64,000 bases of DNA from Terrimicrobium sacchariphilum. GTDB lineage: Bacteria > Verrucomicrobiota > Verrucomicrobiia > Chthoniobacterales > Terrimicrobiaceae. The notes under the pieces were generated by a model. The model ran no database searches. It worked only from the letters and a program-made list of their open reading frames with translations, and was not told where the DNA came from. Location of the stretch: assembly GCF_001613545.1 (NCBI RefSeq), contig NZ_BDCO01000003.1, positions 496,001 to 560,000 of the forward strand, written 5' to 3'. Shown here piece after piece: positions 1-7,361 of this stretch (the stretch's first letter is position 1; the number at the start of each line of letters is the position of its first letter). Position numbers and translations under genes: made by a program.

Positions 1-438
1 CCAGAAGGTGTAGTAAAACTCCAGCGCCTTGCGTACATACGAGCGGCCCTGCCAGAGGAAGACGGAGCGGGCGCACTGCATGGTGATGGTGGAGGCTCCC
101 CGTACGCTCTTGCCTTTTTCCTCCGCTGCCTCGATGGCCTTGCGCAGTTCGGCAAAGTCAAAGCCCCCATGTTTGAAAAACGCCTGATCCTCGGATGACC
201 AGATGAAATGGATCAACTGTACAGGCGTATCCTTCAGCGGTACCCAGATGATCGGGTGCTGGACCTCGGGCTTTGCGGAAAACCAGCTCTCGACGCGTCG
301 CTGGAACTGCATTGGACTCGTCGGTGGATTGAGGAATCTGGCGAGTGCGACCTGAAAGGGCGGGATCGCCGCTGCAACCAGGATGATGATCGCGAGGATC
401 TTGATCCATGGGCGGCGTTTAGGTTGCTTGGAGGCCAC
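1..438 (-). CDS. mtgA: Monofunctional peptidoglycan glycosyltransferase MtgA (C-terminus cut by window edge)
   Basis: The first 146 residues of a GT51 glycosyltransferase, which polymerises lipid II into glycan strands at the outer face of the inner membrane, are visible; the rest lies beyond position 1. A basic N-terminus is followed by one hydrophobic anchor (about residues 12-30). The family signatures SSEDQAFFKHGGFD, holding the catalytic Glu, and RGASTITMQCARSVFLW are intact. No penicillin-binding domain can be judged from this fragment, but the short N-terminus fits the monofunctional type. GTG at 438 is chosen because an in-frame TAG lies eight codons upstream and no in-frame ATG precedes the anchor. 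It is divergent from the SDR gene with about 60 bp between them. Confidence 0.88.
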   Translation of the reverse strand, partial: MASKQPKRRPWIKILAIIILVAAAIPPFQVALARFLNPPTSPMQFQRRVESWFSAKPEVQHPIIWVPLKDTPVQLIHFIWSSEDQAFFKHGGFDFAELRKAIEAAEEKGKSVRGASTITMQCARSVFLWQGRSYVRKALEFYYTFW

Positions 439-498
439 GGCGGGAGTTTGACTGGGTTCGATCTATTGAGAAGTCCGGATTTTTGCTACCTTCATCCT

Positions 499-1191
499 AT
501 GAGAAATATCGTTGTAACCGGTTGTTCGCGTGGGTTGGGCGAGGCACTGGTTCGCTTTTTCGGAGCAAACGGCGAGAGGGTCATCGGGTGCAGCCGGTCG
601 ATTGATCGGATGGAAACGCTCGGTGCGGAACTGGGCGGCGACCACGATTTCTCATCCGTGGATGTTTCCGATGATGAAGAGGTGAGACCGTGGGTGGCTC
701 GCATCGTGAACCGATACGGCCCGCCGGACCTGTTGATCAATAATGCTGCCGTGATCGCTCCCAACGCTCCGCTCTGGGAGGTCAGCCGTGCCGACTTTGA
801 CCAGGTAATCGATGTGAATATCAAGGGCGTCGCCAATGTGCTGCGGTATTTCCTGCCCTCGATGATCGAACGCAGGAAAGGTGTTGTGGTCAACTTCAGC
901 TCCGGTTGGGGGCGCTCCACCTCGCCGGAAGTGGCCGCCTACTGCGCCAGCAAATGGGCCATTGAGGGCCTTACGCAATCCCTGGCCCAGGAGTTGCCTG
1001 AGGGCATGGCAGCCATCGCGGTGAACCCGGGCATCATTGATACCGAAATGCTGCAAAGCTGCTTCGGAGCGGGCGCTTCCCATTATCCCGGTGCCTCGGA
1101 GTGGATTCGCTCTGCCGGACCATTTTTCGCCGGGCTGTCGGCTGCGCAGAACGGATGCTCGCTTACGGTCCCGGGGGCAATGGAGGAGTAG
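499..1191 (+). CDS. Short-chain dehydrogenase/reductase (SDR family)
   Basis: A 230-residue classical SDR with an NAD(P)-binding Rossmann fold. Visible motifs are TGCSRGLG (residues 7-14, cofactor binding), NNAA (81-84), a catalytic Ser near 135 and YCASK with Tyr148 and Lys152. The ATG at 499 places the first beta strand (RNIVVTG) directly at the N-terminus as in the family; the reading frame stays open upstream to 208, but that part shows no SDR sequence and overlaps mtgA. The substrate cannot be inferred. The 3' end overlaps the convergent glycosyltransferase gene by 29 bp. Confidence 0.85.
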   Translation: MRNIVVTGCSRGLGEALVRFFGANGERVIGCSRSIDRMETLGAELGGDHDFSSVDVSDDEEVRPWVARIVNRYGPPDLLINNAAVIAPNAPLWEVSRADFDQVIDVNIKGVANVLRYFLPSMIERRKGVVVNFSSGWGRSTSPEVAAYCASKWAIEGLTQSLAQELPEGMAAIAVNPGIIDTEMLQSCFGAGASHYPGASEWIRSAGPFFAGLSAAQNGCSLTVPGAMEE

Positions 1192-2740
1192 CCTCCGGCT
1201 TCGGGGGCAGGTAATAAAACTTGATCGCGGGCTGGAGGTATTGCTGCGGTCCGGAGGGACACTGCCAGAGCAGAGTCCCCTCTGCGAAGAGCTGCTGGTA
1301 AAAAGCCTTTCTCCGCTCGTACTCGGTACGATCCTCCGCCTTCGGCTTGTGCGTTTTGAGGAAGAAGCGGTTATAGTCGTCGTTGGCGACGGCGATATAA
1401 CGAATGTCTTGGGCGCGGAGTTCGTCGATTGTCCCGACGTCTGCGGCGAAGAGCTTGCCGAGGATTTTCTGGTCGACGAAGTACGGGCTGTCTGCGTGGC
1501 GCTTCTCGTCGCGGCTGGGCAGGTTGACTCGCTTGTCCTGCACGATGATCGCGTCGGGCGGGACGTTCTTTTTCACGAACTCGATCAAGGCCTGGCGAGA
1601 GTCATTCTGAAAAGCGGCATCCACCCTCGCCAGCATCGTGCCGGACCAGATAATCGCGCATCCCAGCAGGACATGCCGGGCGACGAGGGAAACGCGGGAA
1701 AACCTGTCTCTCGCCGGGTGAAATGCTGCGAGTGCTGCAATCGTGCAGAAGAGCAGCGTGTCCGGCAGGAAATAACGGTGATGTGTCTTGGGCGAAAACG
1801 AAAGGATCAGCATGTATGCCACCGGGAAAAGCGCGAGAGCCCACTCGCTGGCGTGCAGATTCCGCCATCGATACCCGACACCGAACATTCCGGCGTAGTA
1901 AATGATCAGCAACGCCCAGATGAATGGATTCGTCGCATCGGCAAAGACGCGGGTGTACACCCCGTGAGGCACGGACCGGGTCAGGCCTTTGTGACCGTGG
2001 GCGGCATAGTCCATCTCCCTTTCGACATTGCTGGTAAACTTCACGAACTCGCTGATCATCGGGTAGTTGATCGCGAGCAGGACCAGTGCGAGGCCTGTCA
2101 GCATGCAGCACAGCCAGCTGATCCAGCGGGAACGGTGAAGGAATATGGGGATCAGCGCGACCGGCAGCACCAGGGCCCCGATATATTTGCCCGAGATGGC
2201 CAAGGCCGCTGCTCCGCCGAGCAGGAGGAAGCGCGCGGGCGAGGGTGCGATCCAGCAACGCACAAGCGCCAGAAAAAACGCCGCGATGCCAAAGACCAGC
2301 GCGGGGTCTTCCTTCATGTAATGGGAAAGCTCGTAGAGCTGCGAATTTGTCACCACCAACAGCCCGGCCGCAGCAGCGGTCCACGCTCCGCGTAGGTGAG
2401 CTGCAGTGAGTACGAGGCATGCGATGGCTGCCGCGGAAAAGAGGGCCGAACTAAATCGTCCGGCTTCCGTCACCGCCTGTTGCGAGTCGCCTGCTTGCGT
2501 GAAGTACGCCACAAGCCTGGCCGTCTGCAAGAGCAGCAGCGGATGGTTGAAGTTGAACTCCCCCTGGATCAATTGGCGCGCCTTGCTGGGCTCGTCGGGG
2601 TGATAGAAGGAGGGGAAATGGTCGTGTCGGGTGAAAATCCCCAACGCGAGCGCAAAAAAGGCCACAGCGATGGCCCAATGCCGCCAGGATAGGCTCGCCC
2701 GCGGCGAAGGCTGGTCAATGGTGAAAAAGGACGTTATCAC
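1163..2740 (-). CDS. GT39/PMT-like integral membrane glycosyltransferase
   Basis: A 525-residue polytopic protein of the GT-C fold. After the first membrane segment (about residues 25-40) comes a loop with the acidic motif FYHPDEPSKARQLI, like the Asp-Glu loop that binds the polyprenyl-phosphate sugar in PMT/ArnT-type enzymes. Many hydrophobic segments follow to about residue 365, then a soluble C-terminal domain of about 150 residues. It would transfer a sugar from a lipid-linked donor on the outer side of the inner membrane; donor and acceptor are unknown. It lies 70 bp downstream of rho on the same strand and converges on the SDR gene with a 29-bp overlap. Confidence 0.65.
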   Translation of the reverse strand: MITSFFTIDQPSPRASLSWRHWAIAVAFFALALGIFTRHDHFPSFYHPDEPSKARQLIQGEFNFNHPLLLLQTARLVAYFTQAGDSQQAVTEAGRFSSALFSAAAIACLVLTAAHLRGAWTAAAAGLLVVTNSQLYELSHYMKEDPALVFGIAAFFLALVRCWIAPSPARFLLLGGAAALAISGKYIGALVLPVALIPIFLHRSRWISWLCCMLTGLALVLLAINYPMISEFVKFTSNVEREMDYAAHGHKGLTRSVPHGVYTRVFADATNPFIWALLIIYYAGMFGVGYRWRNLHASEWALALFPVAYMLILSFSPKTHHRYFLPDTLLFCTIAALAAFHPARDRFSRVSLVARHVLLGCAIIWSGTMLARVDAAFQNDSRQALIEFVKKNVPPDAIIVQDKRVNLPSRDEKRHADSPYFVDQKILGKLFAADVGTIDELRAQDIRYIAVANDDYNRFFLKTHKPKAEDRTEYERRKAFYQQLFAEGTLLWQCPSGPQQYLQPAIKFYYLPPKPEATPPLPPGP

Positions 2741-2746
2741 TGGCTC

Positions 2747-2809
2747 GGATTCCCGGGTAGAATCGACCTTGAAGAGGCTGACGAGCCAGCCTGTGCTGAC
2801 TGGGAATCC
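2747..2809. other. Long-range inverted repeat between rho and the glycosyltransferase gene
   Basis: GGATTCCC (2747-2754) is matched by GGGAATCC (2802-2809), perfect 8-bp arms that fill the rho to GT39 spacer, with smaller complementary segments inside. It could fold in the transcript leaving rho. No U-tract is visible, so I do not call it an intrinsic terminator. Confidence 0.35.
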
Positions 2810-2810
2810 C

Positions 2811-4112
2811 TCACGCGCCTTTCAGGCCGCCCAGGAGCAGTTCGGCGTTGAACCGGGTGTGCTTCAGGTTGGCTGCCAGGACCTCCATGGCTTCCGCCGC
2901 CGGTAGCTCGGAAAGCTGACGGCGTAGCACGACCACCTTCTCGTATTCATCGGGATGGTAGAGGAGTTCCTCACGGCGGGTGCCGGACTTGATGATATGG
3001 ATCGCAGGGAAGATTCTCTGCTCCGCGATGGATCGATCGAGATGCACCTCCATGTTGCCCGTCCCCTTGAATTCTTCAAAAATCAGATCATCCATGCGGC
3101 TCTTGGTTTCCACCAGCGCTGTGGCCAGGATGGTCAGGCTGCCGCCTTCCTCGGTATTACGAGCGGAACCGAAGAATTTCCGGGGCTTCGTCAGGGCCTT
3201 GGTGTCCACGCCGCCACTCATGGTACGCCCCTTGTTGGGCTGAAGATTGTTGTATCCCCGGGCCATGCGGGTGAGGGAATCCACCAGGACGATCACATCT
3301 TTGCGAAGCTCCACCATGCGCTTGGCGCGTTCCGACACCGCCTCGCATACCTGCACGTGGCGCGTGACGGGTTCATCAAAGGTCGAGCTGTAGATCTCGC
3401 AATCGAGGGAGCGTCGCAGGTCGGTGACTTCCTCCGGACGTTCGTCGACGAGGAGCAGGATCAGGACGGCCTTGGGATGGTTGTCGCGGATGGCTCGAGC
3501 GATGTCTTTCAGCATCATCGTCTTGCCAGCACGGGGCGGCGCCACGATGAGGCCGCGCTGGCCCATTCCTAGCGGGGCTACGATGTCGACCGCCCTTGCG
3601 CTGATCGAGGGGTGGGCATTGCTCTCGAGAAAGACGCGGCGATTGGGGAAGAGCGGGGTGAGCTTGTCGAAAGGCGTTGGCGGCTGCCACTCGGCCAGCG
3701 GAATATCTTCGATGAAGAGCAGAGTGTCGACGACCAGCCCTCGCTCGCGTTCTTTTGGCAGGCGAAGGGTGCAGCGCAGCATCAGGCCCGCTTCCAGCTT
3801 GAACTGGCGGAGCATCTGCTGCGGCACAAATACGTCATCGGGTCCTGGCCGGAGTCCAAAGGCGGGCCAGCGAAGCACGCCATGGTCACCATTGATCTCG
3901 AGGAGGCCGATGGCCTCGACCGCCGTACCCTGCGTGATGTGGTGCTTGGCGTGGTCGAGGACCAGATGGCGTTTGGTGGACTCGGGGCGGAGCTTCAGCC
4001 CGAGAGCGACTGCCTGGTCGAGCAGATGTGTGTGCGACAGCGCCTGCAGGTCGTTGAGCTTGATAACGGCTTGCGCGGCGGGAGGCGTGGATTCTTCAAC
4101 CGTGGCGGGCAT
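2811..4112 (-). CDS. rho: Transcription termination factor Rho
   Basis: A 433-residue hexameric RNA helicase that terminates transcription. An N-terminal helical and RNA-binding region (about residues 16-140) precedes a RecA-like ATPase domain with Walker A APPRAGKT (191-198), [13 protein letters not shown], Walker [16 protein letters not shown], the Q-loop segment [11 protein letters not shown], and the C-terminal segment [13 protein letters not shown]. The length is normal for a Rho without a large N-terminal insertion. The gene overlaps the 3' end of coaE by 17 bp, so the two are likely co-transcribed. Confidence 0.96.
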   Translation of the reverse strand: MPATVEESTPPAAQAVIKLNDLQALSHTHLLDQAVALGLKLRPESTKRHLVLDHAKHHITQGTAVEAIGLLEINGDHGVLRWPAFGLRPGPDDVFVPQQMLRQFKLEAGLMLRCTLRLPKERERGLVVDTLLFIEDIPLAEWQPPTPFDKLTPLFPNRRVFLESNAHPSISARAVDIVAPLGMGQRGLIVAPPRAGKTMMLKDIARAIRDNHPKAVLILLLVDERPEEVTDLRRSLDCEIYSSTFDEPVTRHVQVCEAVSERAKRMVELRKDVIVLVDSLTRMARGYNNLQPNKGRTMSGGVDTKALTKPRKFFGSARNTEEGGSLTILATALVETKSRMDDLIFEEFKGTGNMEVHLDRSIAEQRIFPAIHIIKSGTRREELLYHPDEYEKVVVLRRQLSELPAAEAMEVLAANLKHTRFNAELLLGGLKGA

Positions 4113-4698
4113 GCAAATAGCGGGAAAAAAGGTCGGCTTGAGTGATGAGCGCCTCGAGGGCGCCGTCGTTCCAGATGACGTGATGAGACTTCTCTATCTT
4201 GAGGCTGAGGGGCATCTGGGAGGCAATGATTTTTTCGGAAATCTGCCGGTCGAGTCCGCGGCGAGTCGCAAGGCGCTCGAGTTGGGTTTCCTTCGCACAG
4301 GCGACCGTGACGATGATGTCGAACAGCTTTTCCGCATTGGTCTCGAAGAGCAGCGGAATGTCGACGACAAAGAAGCGGTTGCCATACGCAGGCTCCTGAG
4401 CCTGGGCCGACCAGCGATCCCGGATGACCGGGTGGAGAATGGCTTCCAGCGTCGCTTTGCGGACGGCGTCTTGATAGATCAGCTGACGGAGGAGAGGGCG
4501 GTTGGGCGCTCCCTCCTCATCATAGGCTTGCGGATGGACCCGGGCCAGGACCTCCTGGCGTACGGTCGGATCCTTGTCAAGAAGCTCGCGAGCGCACGCA
4601 TCGGCATCGAAGTAATCAGCATCAATGCGCTCCAGAAGGAGGCGGCGAAACTCTGATTTGCCTGAGGCTATACCGCCGGTGATTCCGAGAATGGGCAT
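4096..4698 (-). CDS. coaE: Dephospho-CoA kinase
   Basis: A 200-residue P-loop kinase catalysing the last step of coenzyme A synthesis, phosphorylation of dephospho-CoA at the 3'-OH of its ribose. It shows GGIASGKS (residues 8-15), DADYFDAD for substrate binding, HPVIRDRW and the lid-adjacent VDIPLLFET. The length is typical. It is followed by rho with a 17-bp overlap and preceded on the same strand by the secretin operon, from which a hairpin at 4734-4755 separates it. Confidence 0.94.
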   Translation of the reverse strand: MPILGITGGIASGKSEFRRLLLERIDADYFDADACARELLDKDPTVRQEVLARVHPQAYDEEGAPNRPLLRQLIYQDAVRKATLEAILHPVIRDRWSAQAQEPAYGNRFFVVDIPLLFETNAEKLFDIIVTVACAKETQLERLATRRGLDRQISEKIIASQMPLSLKIEKSHHVIWNDGALEALITQADLFSRYLHARHG

Positions 4699-4733
4699 TG
4701 GTGCGTTGTCTTCCGAAGCCCGGCGGGAAAGTT

Positions 4734-4755
4734 GACGCCACGCAGAGGTGGCGTC
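4734..4755 (-). terminator. Hairpin terminator after the secretin operon
   Basis: GACGCCAC and GTGGCGTC form a perfect 8-bp stem with a 6-nt loop, six bases beyond the secretin stop codon. On the minus strand the stem is followed by AACTTTCCC, a short U-rich stretch, so termination may be partial and allow read-through into coaE. Confidence 0.6.
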
Positions 4756-4760
4756 GTTCC

Positions 4761-7349
4761 TTATTTGCCGAAGCTCTTGCCGAACTCGATGTTCGGAGCG
4801 GGAAGGTCTTCAGGAAGGCCGAGAGGCTCGACGACTTCATCTTCCTCAAAGTCCTGACGGAGAGGCTTGCCTTCCGCGTCGAGGAGACGCGCCGTGACGA
4901 AGATGATCAGGTTGCGCTTGATCTTCTGGTCGACATTGCTGCGGAAGAGGCGTCCCACGATCGGCACATCACCGACGATCGGCACCTTGTCCTGCACCTT
5001 CTGGACATCCTCGCGGATGAGTCCACCGAGCGAAACTGTCTGTCCGTCCCAGATGCTCACGCTGGTCGTGACCTTGCGTGTCGAGAAGATGGGCTGGTTG
5101 ATGACGTTCGGGGTGACCTCAAAGGTGCTGAAGGTTGCCGTGAGGCTGTTGTAGGTCGGGCCGGTGATCGGACTGCCGTAGTTGATGAAGCCATCGAACT
5201 CGACGACTTCAGGAGACAGATCCAGGTCGATCGTATAGCCGTCTGGACCGATCTGAGGCAGGACTTCCAGAGTGACACCGAGATCGCGCTTTTCGAAGGC
5301 CGTCGGGGTGGTCGGAGTGACCACGCCGGAGGTAGCGATGATGCCGGTCGAGCTGGTCAGCGAGGTGCTGCTGCTGCTGTTCTGCGTCTGCGGGATTTCC
5401 GGCGGATTGAACTCGGTCGGATATGGGAACTCACGGGCGACGCGCACGACAGCCTTGCGCCCGCTCTTGGCGACAACCTTCGGAGCGGACATCAGGTCGA
5501 TGCCTTTCTTTTGGTTGAGCGCCCGGATCACCATCTGGAATTGCGGGTTGGAAAAGATCCCCGCGAGACCGAAGATACCCGGCGACATCACGTTCGTGCC
5601 CTGCGGCACGCCGGCAATGAGGGCGTCGATGCTATTGGCCGTGACGGCGGAGTTTACGCTTGTTCCCACGCCGCTCCGGTTTCCACTGGTGATCGGATTG
5701 ACGCCGGTGGAGCCGAACGGGAAGTTGGAGTAATAGGAATCGGTGAGCGTGCCGCTACCACCACGGGTGCCGCCAGCGCCGTAGACTCCGCTGCTGCCGA
5801 TGGCAAAGGGACCGAGGAGCCAGTCAAAGCCAAGCTCGCTCAGGTTATTCTGAGAAATCTCGAGGAATTTGGACTCGATTTCGACCTGAGTGGGCTGGAC
5901 GCCGACTGCCGCATCCACCAGAGAATCGATGAAGTCGATGGCATCCGGTGTGTTGCGAACGATCAGGCGGCTGCCTGCTGGTGTGTACTGTGCAAACGCT
6001 CCAGGCGGGAACTGAACACCTTCCTTCTGAAGGTAGTCCATCGCATTTTGACGACCGGGAAGCTTGGAGTCATTGACATTGGCTGCGATCCGGCCTGCGC
6101 TCGGAGTGCTGTCACTGGAGCCAGCGGAAGCGGGGATGAACCCGGCCGGGACTCGGTATTCCTTGGTGACCAGATCGTCGATGTTCTCGGAAAGAGGCAC
6201 GATCGAGACCGCGTACTGCTCGATCTTGAACTTCAAGCCGGCCAGCTCCGTGAGGTAGCGCAGGGCTTCGATGAGCGGGACGTTGGACAGCGAGAGCGTG
6301 ATTTTGGAATCAGCCGTCACCGGGGCAGGCGTGGGAGCGGCACCTTCTGCCGGAGCAGCGGTGGCATCCGCGGCCGGAGCCGGAGAGGAAGGATTCAACT
6401 TGAGGACGATATTGACGCCGCGCTTGGCCTTCGGATCATCCGTCGAGGTATCTTGCTGACGGCTCAGCTGTTTCAGGCGTTCGACTGCGTCCTGCACCGT
6501 CTCATCCTGAAGATCGAGGCGGGGAATGATGATGCGATTGAGCTTGGCCGTGATTTGAGCCGTGTCACGTACGTCGCCGCGGGTCCGGGCGACATTGTCC
6601 GTGGTGCGATCCTTGACGCCGTGAACCGGACGCTCCCAGGAACGCTCGACCAACCAGAGGAGGCGGCTACGGGTTTCATCGTAAGCAGCCGTCTGGTACT
6701 TGGTGCGCTGGAGATTAACTTCCTCCATGCCCTTGCGAGCGGCGATGTTGTATCGGTCGATCAGGAGAACCTGCTCGTAGCGACGAATAGCCAGATCGTA
6801 ACGTCCGGACTGGTAGTATCCGTCGGCTTCGTTGAGCAATCGGGTGACCTTCTGGACGTCCTCCGCAGATTGGGGAGTGATCGTCTTGTTATAGTAGTCG
6901 GGCTGCTCGAGATTGGCGAGGAACTGTGCTGCCGGCTTGTAGGTCGGATTGTACTCCGGAAGGAGGACTGTCTTGGCGACCTTTTCGGCATCGGAGTAGC
7001 GGCCTTGTGTCACCAGCCACTGGGCGTAGCTGATCGCGGCGCTGGAGAATTTGGCCAGGATCTTCGCGTGGTCACTTTCGGTGGCGCCTCCCGGAGGGAC
7101 GAGCGCCAGAGCATCCATGTAGCTCAGGTAGGCCGTTTCAAAATCCTTGCTGGCTACCGCGGCGTCACCCTTGGCGATCAGCTTGTCCGCAACAACCAAA
7201 CCCTCCTGGCGGCGAACGATTTCCCGATCCGCAGTGGCCGCCACCGCCCCTTGTTGAGCCCGGCTAAGTACCGGAAAGAAGGCCGAGGTGAAGACGACCC
7301 ACAGGGCTAGTGAACTGCGAGCGATTCTTGTCGAATGTTGGAAAATCAT
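4761..7349 (-). CDS. Secretin-like outer-membrane protein, first tandem copy (Amuc_1098-like)
   Basis: An 862-residue exported protein expected to form a gated multimeric outer-membrane pore. It has a signal peptide (about residues 1-31), then a helical TPR-like region (about 40-235) with GRYDLAIRRYEQVL and DRYNIAARKGMEEV, an N0/STN-like domain with SLSNVPLIEALRYLTELAGL, and a C-terminal secretin core with IESKFLEISQNNLSELGFDWLL, the conserved proline/glycine segment DKVPIVGDVPIVGRLFRS and the closing beta strands RNLIIFVTARLLD. The TPR plus secretin layout and the neighbours match Akkermansia Amuc_1098 rather than plain PilQ. It begins 12 bp after the stop of its paralogue and is last in the operon. 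Confidence 0.88.
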   Translation of the reverse strand: MIFQHSTRIARSSLALWVVFTSAFFPVLSRAQQGAVAATADREIVRRQEGLVVADKLIAKGDAAVASKDFETAYLSYMDALALVPPGGATESDHAKILAKFSSAAISYAQWLVTQGRYSDAEKVAKTVLLPEYNPTYKPAAQFLANLEQPDYYNKTITPQSAEDVQKVTRLLNEADGYYQSGRYDLAIRRYEQVLLIDRYNIAARKGMEEVNLQRTKYQTAAYDETRSRLLWLVERSWERPVHGVKDRTTDNVARTRGDVRDTAQITAKLNRIIIPRLDLQDETVQDAVERLKQLSRQQDTSTDDPKAKRGVNIVLKLNPSSPAPAADATAAPAEGAAPTPAPVTADSKITLSLSNVPLIEALRYLTELAGLKFKIEQYAVSIVPLSENIDDLVTKEYRVPAGFIPASAGSSDSTPSAGRIAANVNDSKLPGRQNAMDYLQKEGVQFPPGAFAQYTPAGSRLIVRNTPDAIDFIDSLVDAAVGVQPTQVEIESKFLEISQNNLSELGFDWLLGPFAIGSSGVYGAGGTRGGSGTLTDSYYSNFPFGSTGVNPITSGNRSGVGTSVNSAVTANSIDALIAGVPQGTNVMSPGIFGLAGIFSNPQFQMVIRALNQKKGIDLMSAPKVVAKSGRKAVVRVAREFPYPTEFNPPEIPQTQNSSSSTSLTSSTGIIATSGVVTPTTPTAFEKRDLGVTLEVLPQIGPDGYTIDLDLSPEVVEFDGFINYGSPITGPTYNSLTATFSTFEVTPNVINQPIFSTRKVTTSVSIWDGQTVSLGGLIREDVQKVQDKVPIVGDVPIVGRLFRSNVDQKIKRNLIIFVTARLLDAEGKPLRQDFEEDEVVEPLGLPEDLPAPNIEFGKSFGK

Positions 7350-7361
7350 TGGGGTTCCGGA

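Noticed and set aside
208-498. N-terminal extension of the SDR protein from an upstream start at 208
   Set aside because: The extra 97 residues are antisense to mtgA and show no SDR sequence, while the ATG at 499 starts exactly at the first Rossmann strand.
1037-2395. Plus-strand frame of 452 codons opposite the GT39-like gene
   Set aside because: The opposite strand encodes a coherent polytopic membrane protein; this frame is hydrophilic and Arg/Gln-rich, as expected from antisense of membrane helices.
4698-7310. An 870-codon open frame on the plus strand opposite the first secretin
   Set aside because: It is the antisense shadow of a well-supported secretin gene; its translation is rich in Asp, Arg and Gly without any fold or signal and reflects GC-rich codon phasing.
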